A DNA stretch of 29,558 nt, from positions 1 to 29,558 of the forward strand of contig JAYMSP010001701.1 in assembly GCA_036897095.1 (NCBI GenBank). The letters run 5' to 3'. The translations under genes were made by a program, and so were the position numbers. Origin of the DNA: Plantago elongata. Lineage: Eukaryota > Streptophyta > Magnoliopsida > Lamiales > Plantaginaceae. Each line of letters starts with the position of its first letter. The first letter of the stretch is position 1. This document shows positions 1-11,616 of this stretch, piece by piece. The notes below the pieces were generated by a model, which was given only the letters and a program-made list of their open reading frames with translations, made no database searches and was not told where the DNA came from.

Positions 1-51
1 GTCGGAGGTTACACCCGGTACATTGATTCCGATGAAGGATTCGGTCAGTAA
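1..51 (+). CDS. possible 3' end of a gene cut by the window edge
   Basis: Frame 1 is open from the window start to a TAA at 49-51 and reads 16 residues ending in YIDSDEGFGQ. The codons look like coding DNA (mixed C/T third positions, GC content clearly above the flanking DNA). AT-rich non-coding sequence follows. The family is not recognisable from so short a tail. The alternative is that this is the leader of a minus-strand gene: bases 60-160 are strongly CT-rich on the minus strand, as many plant 5'UTRs are, but I see no convincing minus-strand ATG. Confidence 0.3.
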   Translation, partial: VGGYTRYIDSDEGFGQ

Positions 52-891
52 CTAAGCTTCAGCAACTAATTGATTAGGAATCGCTACAGAAGTAGCCGGA
101 AGAAGACACAGACGGAAGAAGACGGAGAGTTTTGGCGGGTGGTAGAAGAAAGGGAATTGTGGTACTGTAATTTTTCCAATCCAAGTAAAAGTGAAAAGAA
201 TTGACTAAGGTTGTATTTGATTTGCAAGTAAAAGGAATAGTGAATTAAGCTGGTCAACGAAAAAACAGATTTATGGACCTGGATGTAATTGTTAATCTGA
301 GTGACTCATCTGCAACATAGTCATCCTGCAGGGGGTGTGTAATTATCCCTAAAATAATTATTTCTAATTAATAGGTGGAGGGTCTGAATCACCTTTACCT
401 TTAAAAAAAAAAATTGTAATACTCAAAAGAAATACTAGATAAAGCTTCATAAAACAATGCCTAAATAGGAGAAGTCAAAATATGCTTTCAACAAGCTTTC
501 TGCACAATTCTCGTTGTTAAAACTTCAAGATCATCTGACTTTGGACCATTAATCTTTATCAGTATATGTTAACTAATAAACTCCAGTAAAGCACCAACTC
601 TCAAATTCCAGTTGCACAGGTCTTCTAGCTAGCTCTTAAAAATAATCTCCTCGTAATCCTCCAATCTTTATAGGTCCCTAGAAATAATATACAAATTAAA
701 TGGGAAACTATACTAAAATTTGAACAATTAAAAACCATATTCAAAAAGGAAAAGAAAACATACTGCAGATATGAATGTAGACGTCTTAATGTTCTATAGT
801 GTTGTCACAACACCGAAGTACAAAATATGCATTTGCACTTGCATTGATCGATCAAACTATTTTTTGTTATAATAAAATAATATGAAATCAA
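52..891. other. intergenic, no gene seen
   Basis: No supportable coding sequence. Bases 60-160 are purine-rich on the plus strand (GAAGAAGAC-like runs), which fits either a 3'UTR or a minus-strand leader. The remainder is AT-rich with no repeat or RNA structure that I recognise. Confidence 0.5.
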
Positions 892-1007
892 GATACTGAT
901 TTGTATAGAATTTGAGTGCCCTATTTCAATTGAAATTGAATTTTTTATGTGTAAAATGTACGATTTGATTGGAGAGTGGTCGCTCCATTGGTATAACGAA
1001 CCGGACC
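892..1007 (+). mobile_element. ~115-bp MITE, copy 1
   Basis: This segment aligns along nearly its whole length with 25384-25497, and more weakly with 22569-22677. Shared blocks are the left part TATAGAATTTGAGTG, a central TCAATTGAAATTGAA-type block, and the right end GTATAACGAACCGGACC. The inverted right end (GGTCCGGTTCGTTATACC) resembles the left end (GATACTGATTTGTATAG), so the element has degenerate terminal inverted repeats. It is too short to code for anything. Superfamily is uncertain: the related termini start GGG(A/G)CTGATTG, and no clear target duplication survives. Confidence 0.6.
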
Positions 1008-2540
1008 AAATCACTGAGATAGATGATTAAATTTGTGACAAACACAAAAGGGAGTGGGACAAAAGGAATAGTAGAAGTACAAAATAGTAGAGAGAAAGAT
1101 ATGGCATGGACCAGGACACCAGGTGGTCTAATCTTAATCAAGTTGCATAATAGCATTAGACACGTTTCGAAAATCTGATTAACAAGATTAAATAACTTTT
1201 GCCCTTTTCTACTGTTGCTCAAAATGAGAGCCACATGAATAAGATATTTCTTTTACCACCATTAATGTCGCCATTAGCTAGCTGGATCAAATTCGTTGGC
1301 CTCTACCAAACCAACCACTAGTAAGTAGTAACAGGCCTTTCACTCTCACTTGCTCTTTTAGTGGGCCGCTCCATTTATTAGCCCAATTAGGAATTCCATC
1401 TTATGTTTCTTCATTGCATTTTTTCCCATCACAATAAACATTCAATTCGATTCCTAAATATACATCAAATACAATTCAAATTTGTTACTTTTCAATTATT
1501 GTCGTTGTTTGATTTTCCGTGTCCACATTATAGATGTTTAAGTAGTATAGAAACAAGAAAAAAGTGTGCGCTTTTAGCCTCCTTTTTCCTTTTATGGTAT
1601 AATATATCATAGTTATTTGAGAAAACGAAATACATATAATATTATTTCACGCATTTAAATCAAACAACATAAATTCGTCCATAAAATAAAACCCTTGAAA
1701 GTATATCTTAGTTGGTGAGTCGAATTAGGAGCACCTATATAAGGAGCCACCTCTCTAAACAAATTAATACCCCCTCGAGCCATAAATAGGTGCGGTTCTT
1801 GTAACTAGTGTATTCAACAATTTGCACATGACTGTATACACATCCAAGTCAAGTGTCGTTGCTGTCTTGACAAATACATGCATTTGTCTGCTCGCTTTTG
1901 AGCTGAAAAAGTTTGGTTGGTGTCAACTAGGTACACAAGTCTCATGTTTGAAAATTCAAACAATTAATTTATGAGTAATGAAAATTTTTGGAATGGGAAA
2001 AGAGTTTTATATAATTGTTGAGTTCTACTTTCTTGTGGCCTTGCCACATCTCAACATTTCATATTAACTTTTCGGGTCAATGATTATAAAGTTTAAACTC
2101 AAATTACAAAGTTAAATTATCTTATTAAATCAAGTAATGAATATTAAAGAGTAATATTATATATTATATATTATATAAATATATTGATTCTAGAAAAGCG
2201 AGAAAAAACATTGCTAAATAGAGCAATATAAAATTTAAAAATTATCAGAGATAATATTCGTGGAAAAAGAATTTGTGAGTTATATTTAAATGGATGGTTT
2301 CGGTCGAAACATAGACACTCCTCCTAGTACTATGTTGGATTGCAAAATTCCAATGATTCGGGTTTTTTATGTTTATGAAGAACATCTAATCTAGATTATT
2401 TTATGATTATCCAAGAAGTGTTTGACAAAAATCTCTAGAAAGGAAAGGAAGGGAAAAAACGATAATATTAATTAAGTATTAAGTAGAGGTAGTAGTATTG
2501 TAATGTAATGAAATGAAAGACGAGTCTGACAAAAGAAATC
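1008..2540. other. intergenic, no gene seen
   Basis: AT-rich DNA without supportable coding sequence. A pure AT tract with ATTATAT repetition lies at about 2155-2180. The part nearest 2540 is probably distal promoter of the downstream Dof gene. Small open frames here have no domain-like composition. Confidence 0.5.
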
Positions 2541-2548
2541 TGACGTGG
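2541..2548 (+). promoter_or_regulatory. ACGTG-core (TGACGTGG) motif
   Basis: TGACGTGG lies about 420 bp upstream of the CDF start codon. It contains the ACGTG core bound by bZIP and some bHLH factors. Function is inferred only from motif and position. Confidence 0.3.
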
Positions 2549-2745
2549 ACAAAAAAGGTTTGATTGGAAATTTCATTTTGGCCCCTAAGAATTGAAGTAT
2601 TGGATGAGATAAGAAGTATTAAGTATTAAACAAGAGTTGAAGGCAAGAAAAGAGCTGGAGACAATTGAATTGAATTCCAATCCAATAGAAAGATCTTCTA
2701 CAAGCCACATAGCTAACTTGTGGCTCCAAATCCATTTCACAATCT

Positions 2746-2753
2746 TACGTGGC
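2746..2753 (+). promoter_or_regulatory. G-box/ABRE-like TACGTGGC
   Basis: TACGTGGC followed by CAC lies about 220 bp upstream of the CDF ATG. It matches the ABRE/G-box-like consensus (ACGTGGC). With the ACGTG core at 2541 it makes a pair in the proximal promoter, which would suit bZIP/bHLH input. No clean TATA box stands out between here and the leader, so the transcription start is not fixed. Confidence 0.35.
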
Positions 2754-2914
2754 CACCCATTTGTGCTTTCTCTTTCCTTATACCTCCTCTCCTGTAAATT
2801 CTCATATCAAATCTCCATTTACTCAAAACAAATCCGCTTTCTAAATCTTCTTCATACTCCTCACTTAACCACCAAATATAGCCAAACAAGTACTGCAACG
2901 CAACCACCACTCTA

Positions 2915-2938
2915 AAACAGAAACAGAAACAGAAACAG
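2915..2938 (+). repeat. (AAACAG)4 microsatellite in CDF 5'UTR
   Basis: Four perfect AAACAG units sit just upstream of the CDF start codon, almost certainly in the 5'UTR. There is no ATG between about 2780 and the start at 2971, so the leader has no upstream ORF in that part. Hexamer repeats of this kind are length-variable between accessions. Confidence 0.8.
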
Positions 2939-2970
2939 AAGAAAGGTTTATTCTTTTGCTGCCTGCAAAC

Positions 2971-4451
2971 ATGTCAGAGATTATGATTAAAGACTCTGCT
3001 ATCAAGCTCTTTGGAAAAACCATCTCTTTTTCACCACCTGACTTCAAGGATGTTCCTGCTAACTCCCCACTGCTTCAGCACAACCAGTCCTTGTCTGAAA
3101 CTTCTTCATCTTGCTCTGGAATCAGCAAGGTATGTATGTTTTTTTTTACATGTTCTACATATTCATTTTATCACAATTTTGTATGAATTATTATATGGTG
3201 AAAGATTCTTGATTTGAGGGATATGTTGTTTATGAGAGATTTGGTGGTTCTACTTTTATAAGATTGACTTTGTTCTTGGATCTTATTGCAAGATCTTTGT
3301 GGTATATAGGTAATTAGAATTTAGAGCCTTTTGGTTTGGATAATTGGATCAAGATTGGATTACGATTTTGTTGAAAGAATGATGATGAAAAGTATGACTT
3401 AGATTACAAGGCTGGAATAGATTAGTATACTGTCTAAGTTCTATACTTATGTAACTTGTTCTGATGTGTATCATTTGGTTTTATTTAACAGGATGTATCA
3501 GATGTGTCCACACAAAACCATGAGAATGGCTCCATTGGTCAATCGGGACAAACGTCGTCTGGGATGACCGATGACCTTATGGCACAGGGGGCGGAAAAAG
3601 AGACGCTGTCCTCGAAAGCACCAACGGGGGAAGAGGAGGAGGAGGAGGAACCAACTGACAGTAGCGGCTCCGGAAAGACACTCAAGAAGCCTGACAAAAT
3701 CGTTCCGTGTCCTCGGTGTAACAGCATGGATACGAAGTTTTGTTACTTCAACAATTACAACGTCAACCAGCCACGACATTTTTGCAAAAATTGTCAGAGA
3801 TATTGGACAGCCGGAGGAGTAATGAGAAATGTGCCGGTTGGTTCTGGTCGCCGCAAAAACAAGAGTATTTCTACTCCAAATTATTACCAACACATTGTAA
3901 ATGGGAGTCATTACCCTTCAATGGAGCCGACTGGCTTTGTTGTTTTTGGCTCCGATGCACCTCTTGATGAAACCAGGAACCACAGAATGAACCTTGATGA
4001 TAGAACACAAGAATGTATGCCAATTGGTTTTACTACTTCCGCCCCTCAAGTTGCATTTTATCCCCCTACACCTTACTGGGGATGTCCCATTCCGAGTCCA
4101 TGGAATGTGCCAAAAGCTCCCCCTATGTCCTCTATGTTAGGTAAACATTCGCGACAAGGAACTATTCTTCGGCCAACAAACTCTGAGAAAGATAACGTTT
4201 CAGAGAAAGCAAGTCCTGTATTGATTCCCAAGACCTTGAGGATTCATGACCCGAGTGATGCTGCAAAGAGCTCGATATGGTCAACATTGGGAATCAAGAA
4301 CGAGAGAGTTGGTTCGACCAACGGGACAAGCCTCTTTAAGGCATTTGTAGCCAAGGGAGATAGAAACAACAACATCAGTAACGCCTCCTTGGTGTACCAA
4401 GCCAATCCAGCAGCCTTTTCCCGGTCTCTTAACTTCCAAGAAAGCGCATGA
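2971..4451 (+). CDS. CDF: CYCLING DOF FACTOR-like transcription factor (two exons)
   Basis: Exons are 2971-3129 and 3492-4451, joined in phase 0 across a 362-bp GT-AG intron (CAAG|GTATGT ... TTTAACAG|GAT); the product is 372 aa. The N-terminus carries the CDF-type motif [12 protein letters not shown] (about residues 8-19), which in this family recruits TOPLESS co-repressors. An acidic Glu run (about 100-106) precedes the Dof zinc finger, with C126, C129, C151 and C154 in the C-X2-C-X21-C-X2-C pattern and the following RYWTAGG and GSGRRKNK blocks. The C-terminal block [19 protein letters not shown] (298-316) is the region known in CDFs to bind FKF1 and GIGANTEA. SLFKAF (333-338) and [12 protein letters not shown] near the end are further CDF hallmarks. 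CDFs are nuclear repressors of CO and FT that are degraded in long days; all regulatory motifs are intact, so the gene looks functional. The ATG at 2971 is the first in the leader. Confidence 0.95.
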
Positions 4452-7400
4452 AGATCCTCAAGTCCAGTGATTAGCACCACATATGTAAATTATGTCTGAA
4501 GCCTAGTGCTTCAAATAACAGCAGGTAAAACAACAAGCTTGCTGAGGAGCTGTTACTGATGGTTGTAGATTTATAACTGCTTGACAATTTTGGTCTGATA
4601 GTGTAAAGATAATATGGCTTTACATAGTATGTTTTTTGAAGTCTTTTGTTTCCCTTCAAGAGCTTGTGACTAGATAGAGGCTAATAGACTTCTACTGAAT
4701 GTATTCCAGCTGAATTTCTGCTGACACGATTAGTTGATGTATATAAACTGATTGAGTGTTTGCATTTACTCTTGAATCAACCCTTTCATGCTCTTTAACC
4801 AGACGTCTAACGTAAGATTGCCAGAAATTGATGTTTCCACTTAATTACCATGGATATTACTTGATCTTGGCTCAGGTAGGCTAGGCTCTACAATAGCTGT
4901 ATAATATGTGGGCTGAATACTGATACTTCCTAGTCCCTACTCAATGACTTCTACACATTTCGATGAAATTCGATGCACAGCAGTTTAGATATTCAGCAAA
5001 GAAACCTGGACAGATGCTTTATTTCAAGATCATGGTTTCATGGTTATAATAAGTTCTAGCTGAGACTGGCTAGCAGTAATGTTAAACTCCAAATTCGATC
5101 AACTATCCGACTTCTAAAAGGGCAACGTGCAACTCTATCCGATCCAAATTCGTTCAATATCAAACAAGATTTTTAGCTTCGGGTTGGTATCATACATGAG
5201 AATTTTGGTTCTTCTACTGATTATTCTTCCAAGTAAGTAGCTATGAGAATTTGGTCCAAAAGAAGTTAGTCTATTTATCCATGAATGAGAAAGATCAGCA
5301 TGAAGCCACAAAAATATGTTTCCAAGATACCCAGACACGTAGGGCAATTGTATCATGGTCCCCTGTTTGAATGTAGTAAAAGTCTAAAAGTATTTTCTTC
5401 TTCAGGATGAAACTTTTATGCCAAAAGTTGCAAATGCCAGGATAAACACCACCCATATTCTCCTTGTCTTCACTCTTCATATGTTTTGATAGATACAACA
5501 TTTTGATTTTTCTTTTTTTCTTTTTCTTTTTTGGTTTATAAACCGTCATTTTTGGAAAGGCTGGGAAATTTTTATGTTTATTTGTTTTTGTTTTAATATT
5601 ACTTTTGTAATATGTATTACTTCTATTTAAATATAATTCGGGTTTTTAATTATATTTTTTTGCATGTTTGGTTTGGAAATTGGGTTTTATTAACCTCACC
5701 ACCAAAATTAACCGGGGATGTATGAACTCTTCTGTTAAACTTTTAAGTTGTGATGAACATTATTTCATGAAAAAGCTAGGTTGGCATGGGAGAACGAATT
5801 TGTATGAATTTCGACAAGGCTAAGATTATTCTCTTTCTATAAATCGAATAAAAACGATCCAAATGCTCAAACACAAAAAAATGATATGCAATCCATCATC
5901 CATGGATCGAACTTCACTACGAGCTTACGAGTTGAGATGTTTGTCAAATACGAACACTTACCGCACAAAGTTTCAAATGAACGAGGAACCAAACAATACT
6001 CGATCAACAATTTTCGATTCATTTACCTCATCTCATCTGCAAACCTAGTAACATAATAGCAGGTCTGAAACAATTGTACATGTATAATAAATCGATTGAG
6101 GTGAGTGAGCAAAGTAAGCAATTTGGATTCTGGTTGGTGATATTTAATTTGTTGTTGGATATAAATATTGCTGATATGAAATGAAATGCACTGTTTGTTT
6201 GTATGTTGATATACTATCATTATGCAGGTACATAATAGATACTTTGTTGAGTGTTGGCATGAGCAAAGTAAGGCCACATATTGGAGAAGAAAATGACTTG
6301 CTATGGGACCTCACTCTCTTGGCATGTGATGCTAGATCACAACTTTTATTTTCTTTCTTTTCTTTTCCCATGAATTTCTCACCTCATGTTTATAATATTC
6401 AATCCATAGACATAGTTTTAATCCATATCTATGGGGATATTTTGGAGAATCGGATAGTGGAACTTTGATAGTTGCTTGCTTCTATGATTTGGACAAAAGG
6501 CACTAATTATCAGTGGTGGTGGCACCGGTGGGTGGGATAAAGAGGCTTATTAGAGATAAAAGAAACCACTTTATAACTTTTAACCTTCTCTTTTCCTACT
6601 AATAATGTTTAATCGAATTAAAGATTTTAGGATAATCAATTAATAATGGGCTTTATCAAACAAATTGACTGGGGGTCATTCATCAATCTGTCCCATCAAT
6701 TCTTCATAAAGGGTAGTACCAAAAATTCCATGACAATTTTAGCCACAAATTTGATCATATGCATATGACAGATTCACATATAGCTGTGCAAAAATTATTG
6801 ACAAACTGTGTCACATTACGTTATGTAGAAAGTGGTGTGGACCATATATACTTTAGATGGATGTGGCACAGGTAATGTAAGATTAAGTAGAAAGTGGATG
6901 CATTGAACTCACTAACATATAGTACTAGTAGTAGGTTAAAAGTGTAATTAGAACATATCTCGTGGTTTCAAATTGAGGGTTTAAAGTATATACTACTATT
7001 TGTATGGCACAAGGTTTCAACATTAGTATCGATCGTGTGGTGTCTAATCTTCTGAGTATGGGAGAAGATTAAGAGCTGCAGTAGATCAAGCAATCAAGAT
7101 TTCATGCAAACTATGCTGGCCGGAAGAGCCAGCTTCATGGCACATCCTTTCTTGTTGAACAACACATGGGGGAGGAAATGGTCAGACAGAAATATACAGA
7201 GCCCAGCCTTGAAGCTACAAGCTAGCTCTGAATCTTCATAATCATGATCTCAGCTGCCAAATGCTTGAAATTTCTGAAAGCAGAGAATGCGAGTATAATA
7301 CATTCTTCATCTGGATAACAGAGTAAGCCCTATAATGGAAGTTTTTCCAGGTCAAAAAGTCCAGATCAACTTCATAACTGAACTCATACAAATAAATCAC

Positions 7401-7546
7401 TACTATACTTATCTAGAAACTAAATAGGGAGACCCCAATCCCTCATCAACTACTACTACCTCCTTTTACACCTATGAGCGGCAATGTTACCTACAGAAGT
7501 AACATTTCAAGGAGATACCATACCGAAAGATCTCTACCTAATCATC

Positions 7547-7593
7547 TCATGCCGCCGAATTCCAGTCCTGTTTCCGGACATTTTGCAGTACAT
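7547..7593 (-). other. exon-like fragment with splice acceptor
   Basis: On the minus strand a good acceptor (TTATTTCCTCTGCAG) is followed by a short open stretch. With one extra base from an upstream exon it reads DVLQNVRKQDWNSAA and then TGA. It has the look of a terminal exon, followed by AT-rich DNA that could be a 3'UTR. No upstream exon with a matching donor could be found, and the protein is not recognised. It may be a 3'UTR exon of the upstream mTERF transcript, a gene fragment, or chance. Confidence 0.2.
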
Positions 7594-7793
7594 CTGCAGA
7601 GGAAATAAGTAACGAGAATTGATGTGGCCTTTGAGAACTTGGTTATATATGAGGTAAGAAAATGGGTCGGGCATGGGGAATAAAATTGAAGGAATCTTCT
7701 TCTTGCAAAATCAAACCTAATACTTTGCAACTATAGGAGCTTCAAAAAAGTGATGTTTAGTGAATTACTTGTAGCTACATGCAAGCTCAAGAA

Positions 7794-7850
7794 TTAGTCG
7801 GCAAACGCTGTCAAATAATCAGCATTATGACGAAATTCCCCACCAAGCCA
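7794..7850 (-). other. exon-like fragment with splice acceptor
   Basis: On the minus strand the acceptor CATATTTCAAATTGCAG is followed by 18 open codons (WLGGEFRHNADYLTAFAD) and TAA. The composition looks protein-like. I do not recognise the family and cannot find partner exons, so a decayed gene fragment or chance remain possible. Confidence 0.2.
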
Positions 7851-8556
7851 CTGCAATTTGAAATATGGCCCGTTGCGTATAAAGATGAATCACACTTGAG
7901 GCTATGGGACCTCTGGTTTATAATCAGAAGAATCTCACAATGGGTTACACCTATGAAGTTTTGTCCAATGCAAAGAATCAAATCATAAGAGATTTTAACG
8001 AATGAAGGGGTAAAAAGAGGGTTAGAGATCATTCACAGTGGCCAAATGACTTTATCTAAATCCCTAGTTCTACTATAGATATTCAAGTGTTGAAAATGGC
8101 CCAGACTTTCTCAATGAATTCTGTAAGTGTGTTTGAGGCTAAGTCCAAAAGCTGCAAGCAATATTTATAAGCAATTGCACATGTACAAAAATAAAACAAA
8201 TACTTATGGAACTTAAGCACCTTACTCTAAGAGAACAATTATGAAATATTATAAAAATCTAAGAACAAATGCATGCATACTGAAGCTACTTGTTCAAATA
8301 CAGCAACTTGTTAGGGACATACGCATAAAGGTGATGATTTTAAACCATTTGGCATGTAATTCATCCAGGTGTGAGCGGAATTATAGTACTTTTTGAGCAT
8401 GTACTCCAATATTGACTTATAATGTCTATTGATATCTTCACTTCACCCACTTGCTATCAAATGAACATTTTTATCTTTACTTATTACTCCAACTATAAAC
8501 ATGATGTAGGTTCCTTAATATGATAGACAAAAAAGGATAAGCTTGAGCATCAGAAA

Positions 8557-8808
8557 TTGCACAATTTGGTCTATATCAAATTTAACCATACTCTTAAAGT
8601 AGGCTTCAACAATACTGTAATGACCAAAGTATTTAGCAGAATTGTTTATGTTGATGATAGCAGGTGGGCAATAGGTAAACTTGAAGGAAATGAAAAAGAT
8701 GGTGATCATATCAAAATTGATAGTGATGATCTTTGGGAATCAATTGCAATGCAGCACACTGGTTTACTCAGGGGAACAATCAAGATCAAGCAATACTTCT
8801 ACTTCTAG
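8557..8808 (+). pseudogene. unassigned open stretch, possible decayed gene or transposon
   Basis: An 83-codon open stretch without a proper ATG start (it opens at a TTG) contains RIVYVDDSRWAIGKLEG. YVDD recalls the reverse-transcriptase catalytic box of copia-type elements, but the residues around it do not fit that family and no other RT motif is visible on either side. I treat it as possible decayed coding DNA of unknown origin. Confidence 0.15.
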
Positions 8809-9351
8809 ACCTTCAAGTTCAAATGGAAACACTATTAACTTATGAATGTACATTCTCTTTGATACTTGACTTTCTTCTCCACTTAATCCTACCTAAATAT
8901 GTCTCGCTTGATTATTTAAGGACTCGATAAATAGCTTAAAGGAGCACTTGATCATATAGTATAACAATAAAAAAATAACCAACCTAGTTGCTGCCTTCAG
9001 TTTATAGCATGACATGCGTAAAACAAGAACAAGCACACAGCACACTGTCTCAAATCAATGACACAAACACAATGGTCGTGGTACTGGTACATTCCTAATG
9101 TTTCTAATCACTTCTATATTTAGGGCAATTTGGGAGATACATTGCTACGAGTAAAACTTCTTGCATTTCAATACAGTCATGTACATATAAAAAAAGATAA
9201 GCGCTATAACATACACCTCTATACACGAGCATTAATAACTAAAGCTTCAATAAGTGATACTAGCATTAAGCACGTAAAGATAGACAGCTTACGTAATCCT
9301 ACAAGCGCCTACGCTCCATGCTCAAACCACCACTCAATTTCACAAGCACCT

Positions 9352-10182
9352 CTACTCCCCCATTCTCCAAAGTCTCTCGACCAGCTGCGCCTTAAACTCT
9401 CCGTCACTAACCGTAAGCATATCCGCCAGCGACAACTTAAACCCCTGCTCAACCAACATCCTATGCCTAGGCTTAATCTTCTTCTCCAAACTATACGCAA
9501 AATACTGCGGAAACTTCTTCAACTCCTCCAACTCCCCACCCATCTCCTCAAAGAAATACTCAGCCTTGGGCCTAAAATTATTCTCCACACTAAACGTCAG
9601 CAAACCGGGACACCTCAACACCATATACCTCACATCCTCATACCCAAGACCTAACCCTACCAAAAATTCAATTTTGGGAACCAGTGTATACTCCACACTA
9701 GAAACCAACAACATCGTAGTCTGAGAAGTGATCCTAAAGCGTCCGGTGAAGCCGAATTGAGTGAGGAACTGGAAAGCGGGGTTCAATTGGGTGTCTAGGT
9801 CGGAAACGAGGAGTCTAGGGCAACGTGAAATGGATTTGGGGATTTCTGGAAAGGGGAGATTGACGGTGTTGAGGAGGAAATCGAAGATAGGGTAGATGTC
9901 GGAGTAAGGATCGGAGGTGAGGAGCTCAGGGAACATGTCGAGGATGCGTCCGGCGGAGGAGTGGCGGAGTCCGATGGAAGAGAGGCATTGTGCGACGGAT
10001 TGGATAGTGGTGATTGGGACTGTACGGAGGCTTGGGTTGCGATTGAGAGCTTTGTTTACGTTTACTTTTAGGGATTCCAGGTACACTATTTTGTGCCGGA
10101 ATTTCAGACCTGGGTCGGTGGCGGTGCTGGTGGTGGGATTAGAGAGTTTTGCTGCCGGTGGGATTTGCAGCCGGATTATCAT
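9352..10182 (-). CDS. MTEF1: mTERF-family protein, organellar (MTEF1/SOLDAT10-like)
   Basis: This is an intronless 276-aa gene. The protein is a chain of mTERF repeats, visible as recurring proline-anchored helix pairs: FPELLTSD (84-91), CPRLLVSD (121-128), CPGLLTFSV (191-199) and FPQYFAYSLEKKIKPR (224-239). mTERF proteins fold into a superhelix that binds nucleic acid and act in chloroplast or mitochondrial transcription, RNA processing and ribosome assembly. The short length and the LKFRHKIVYLESL block (26-38) match the small single-exon plant group that includes chloroplast SOLDAT10/MTEF1 (about 280 aa). The first ~25 residues are rich in Ser, Thr, Ala and Pro and poor in acidic residues, as in an organelle transit peptide. 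The ATG at 10182 is the first available in this frame. The CDS is clearly GC-richer than its surroundings and has no internal break. Assignment to the mTERF family is firm; orthology to MTEF1 is inferred from recall of family features. Confidence 0.88.
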   Translation of the reverse strand: MIIRLQIPPAAKLSNPTTSTATDPGLKFRHKIVYLESLKVNVNKALNRNPSLRTVPITTIQSVAQCLSSIGLRHSSAGRILDMFPELLTSDPYSDIYPIFDFLLNTVNLPFPEIPKSISRCPRLLVSDLDTQLNPAFQFLTQFGFTGRFRITSQTTMLLVSSVEYTLVPKIEFLVGLGLGYEDVRYMVLRCPGLLTFSVENNFRPKAEYFFEEMGGELEELKKFPQYFAYSLEKKIKPRHRMLVEQGFKLSLADMLTVSDGEFKAQLVERLWRMGE

Positions 10183-11346
10183 TTCTTTCGTTCTTTCTGT
10201 AGTGCAGTGGAGACGATAATGGATGATGATGAGATAGGATGTGTTTGGGAAGGAGGCAAATAATCATGTTTTCTAATCGAAGATACCAAACATAAAGTAT
10301 TGAAACGTCTTAAATTTTCACTTCGAATATAGAATTCAATCGATTTTAATCACTTGTAATATCTAATAAAGTTTCTATTTATTTTCGAATGTTATGAGGA
10401 CCGATGGTTCCGAGTCGCATACAAGTGTGGTTAATATTTTTAAATATCATATCAGTATCCTAAGTAAGCTTTTAAGTTGATGAACCACACGTTGATCATG
10501 CTTAGGACTTGATTGGGTGTTTGTAATTAGTATTTCATGTCTTGTTTAAAGCATATTTATGCGCCATTTCCGAATTGCATGAAAGTTCCTAAGCATTTTG
10601 AATCGCATAAAATGCAAGTTCCTAAACATTTTGAATCTCATCAAACTGCATTTTAGATGGCAGCCTCCTTAAATTTCATGTACACTATTGAGCCAAAATG
10701 CACGTTTGATGCTACCAATCACCTTTTGGCGTATGGTCAACTATTAAATGACATAATAAAAATCGCAAAAAATATTTAAAACCTCTCTATTTCTATTTTG
10801 GTAATCCGAAAACAGAATTTTAACGCAAATAAGTTGGTTTGGCAATTTTGACAGGGCGCCATGTTTCATTTAAGTTTGAAATGGGCTGCCGGATCCAGCT
10901 TTGATCAGGCCTCTATTTCAACTGGACTGGGGTGTTGTAGACTTGTAGTGGAAGAAAGCAGGCCGGGGATCTTGTAAGCCTTTATTGGATCTGAAACAAG
11001 TATTGTACTTTATTTTAAGTGGGCCGAGACAGTATTGACATTCCATAGATGGTCCAGCAGATGAGGCCTAGGGCAAGATTGTTCAATTAAAATCTACACT
11101 GTAATTTTATTTAAATGTTCTCCCTTTAAGGCCATAAATCATAAATGATATGAATGCTCAGAGGCATACCACAAGAGCATTCTAGTATGTTTATTGTTCA
11201 GATGATTATCGTTGGAAAGATTAAAATAAATTAAGTTTTATTAAATTGAATTCAGCTCTACTTAATTATATTTTATATTACAATTCTATTCGGTTCAATT
11301 TAAAATTTATAGTTGAATAGAACATAAAGTAATTAGTTGTTAAGTA
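10183..11346. other. mTERF upstream region and intergenic DNA
   Basis: The first ~100-200 bases are the mTERF leader and promoter on the minus strand; no TATA box is obvious. The rest has no gene. A 33-bp tandem duplication at 10583-10649 is listed separately. Confidence 0.5.
10583..10649 (+). repeat. tandem duplication of a 33-34 bp unit
   Basis: Two adjacent copies both begin AAGTTCCTAA and continue with CATTTTGAATC, and differ at a few positions. This looks like a simple local duplication with no coding potential. Confidence 0.75.
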
Positions 11347-11576
11347 CTCCCTATGTCCACTATTAAAAATGAAACACTTTTCCGTTATCGATGTCATATC
11401 AAATTTTAAAAAAAAAATCATTTATGAAAATAACCTTCACAGTACAACTAATTTTTAACCACACATTATTATCCAACATGTACTTTTCTATTCAAAATTT
11501 ATTTTTAATCACAAACTACATAATTTTCATAAAAAACGTACAAAACTAAATTGTTTCATTATTGACGAGATGGAAT
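11347..11576 (+). mobile_element. Stowaway-like MITE, copy 1
   Basis: The left end is TA|CTCCCTATGTCCACTATT and the right end, inverted, is TA|ATTCCATCTCGTCAATAAT, giving degenerate terminal inverted repeats flanked by TA on both sides. The interior shares the TTTTTAACCACACATTATT block and the AACTAAATTGTTTCATT block with the copies at 21638-22115 and 28094-28333. The CTCCCTCCGT-type terminus and TA target are typical of Stowaway (Tc1/mariner) MITEs. It is non-coding. Confidence 0.75.
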
Positions 11577-11616
11577 TAGACACTTCTAGTCATTGGGTCC
11601 GGCCCACCAGAACATT

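Larger units (their letters stand above)
4452..9351. other. CDF 3'UTR and long intergenic stretch
   Basis: The first ~200-300 bases should be the CDF 3'UTR; no single poly(A) signal is decisive. Beyond that I find no gene. There are GA- and T-rich tracts (about 5505-5535), isolated exon-like pieces at 7547-7593 and 7794-7850 (listed separately) and an 83-codon open stretch at 8557-8808. The part close to 9351 should contain the 3'UTR of the minus-strand mTERF gene. Confidence 0.5.

Noticed and set aside
3498-3911. 137-codon minus-strand open frame
   Set aside because: Antisense to CDF exon 2, which has clear Dof and CDF motifs on the plus strand.
8340-8560. minus-strand translation vaguely like a copia polyprotein around 'VGVISKDKN'
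   Set aside because: It contains in-frame stops and no hallmark motif lines up; the resemblance is too weak.
8557-8808. YVDD motif suggesting a copia reverse transcriptase
   Set aside because: The flanking residues do not match the RT core, and no integrase, RNase H or LTR is seen nearby; four residues are easily met by chance.
9130-9654. 174-codon plus-strand open frame
   Set aside because: It lies antisense over the 3' half of the mTERF CDS and its flank; it is low-complexity (Leu/Pro/His/Lys-rich) and a by-product of the real gene's codon use.
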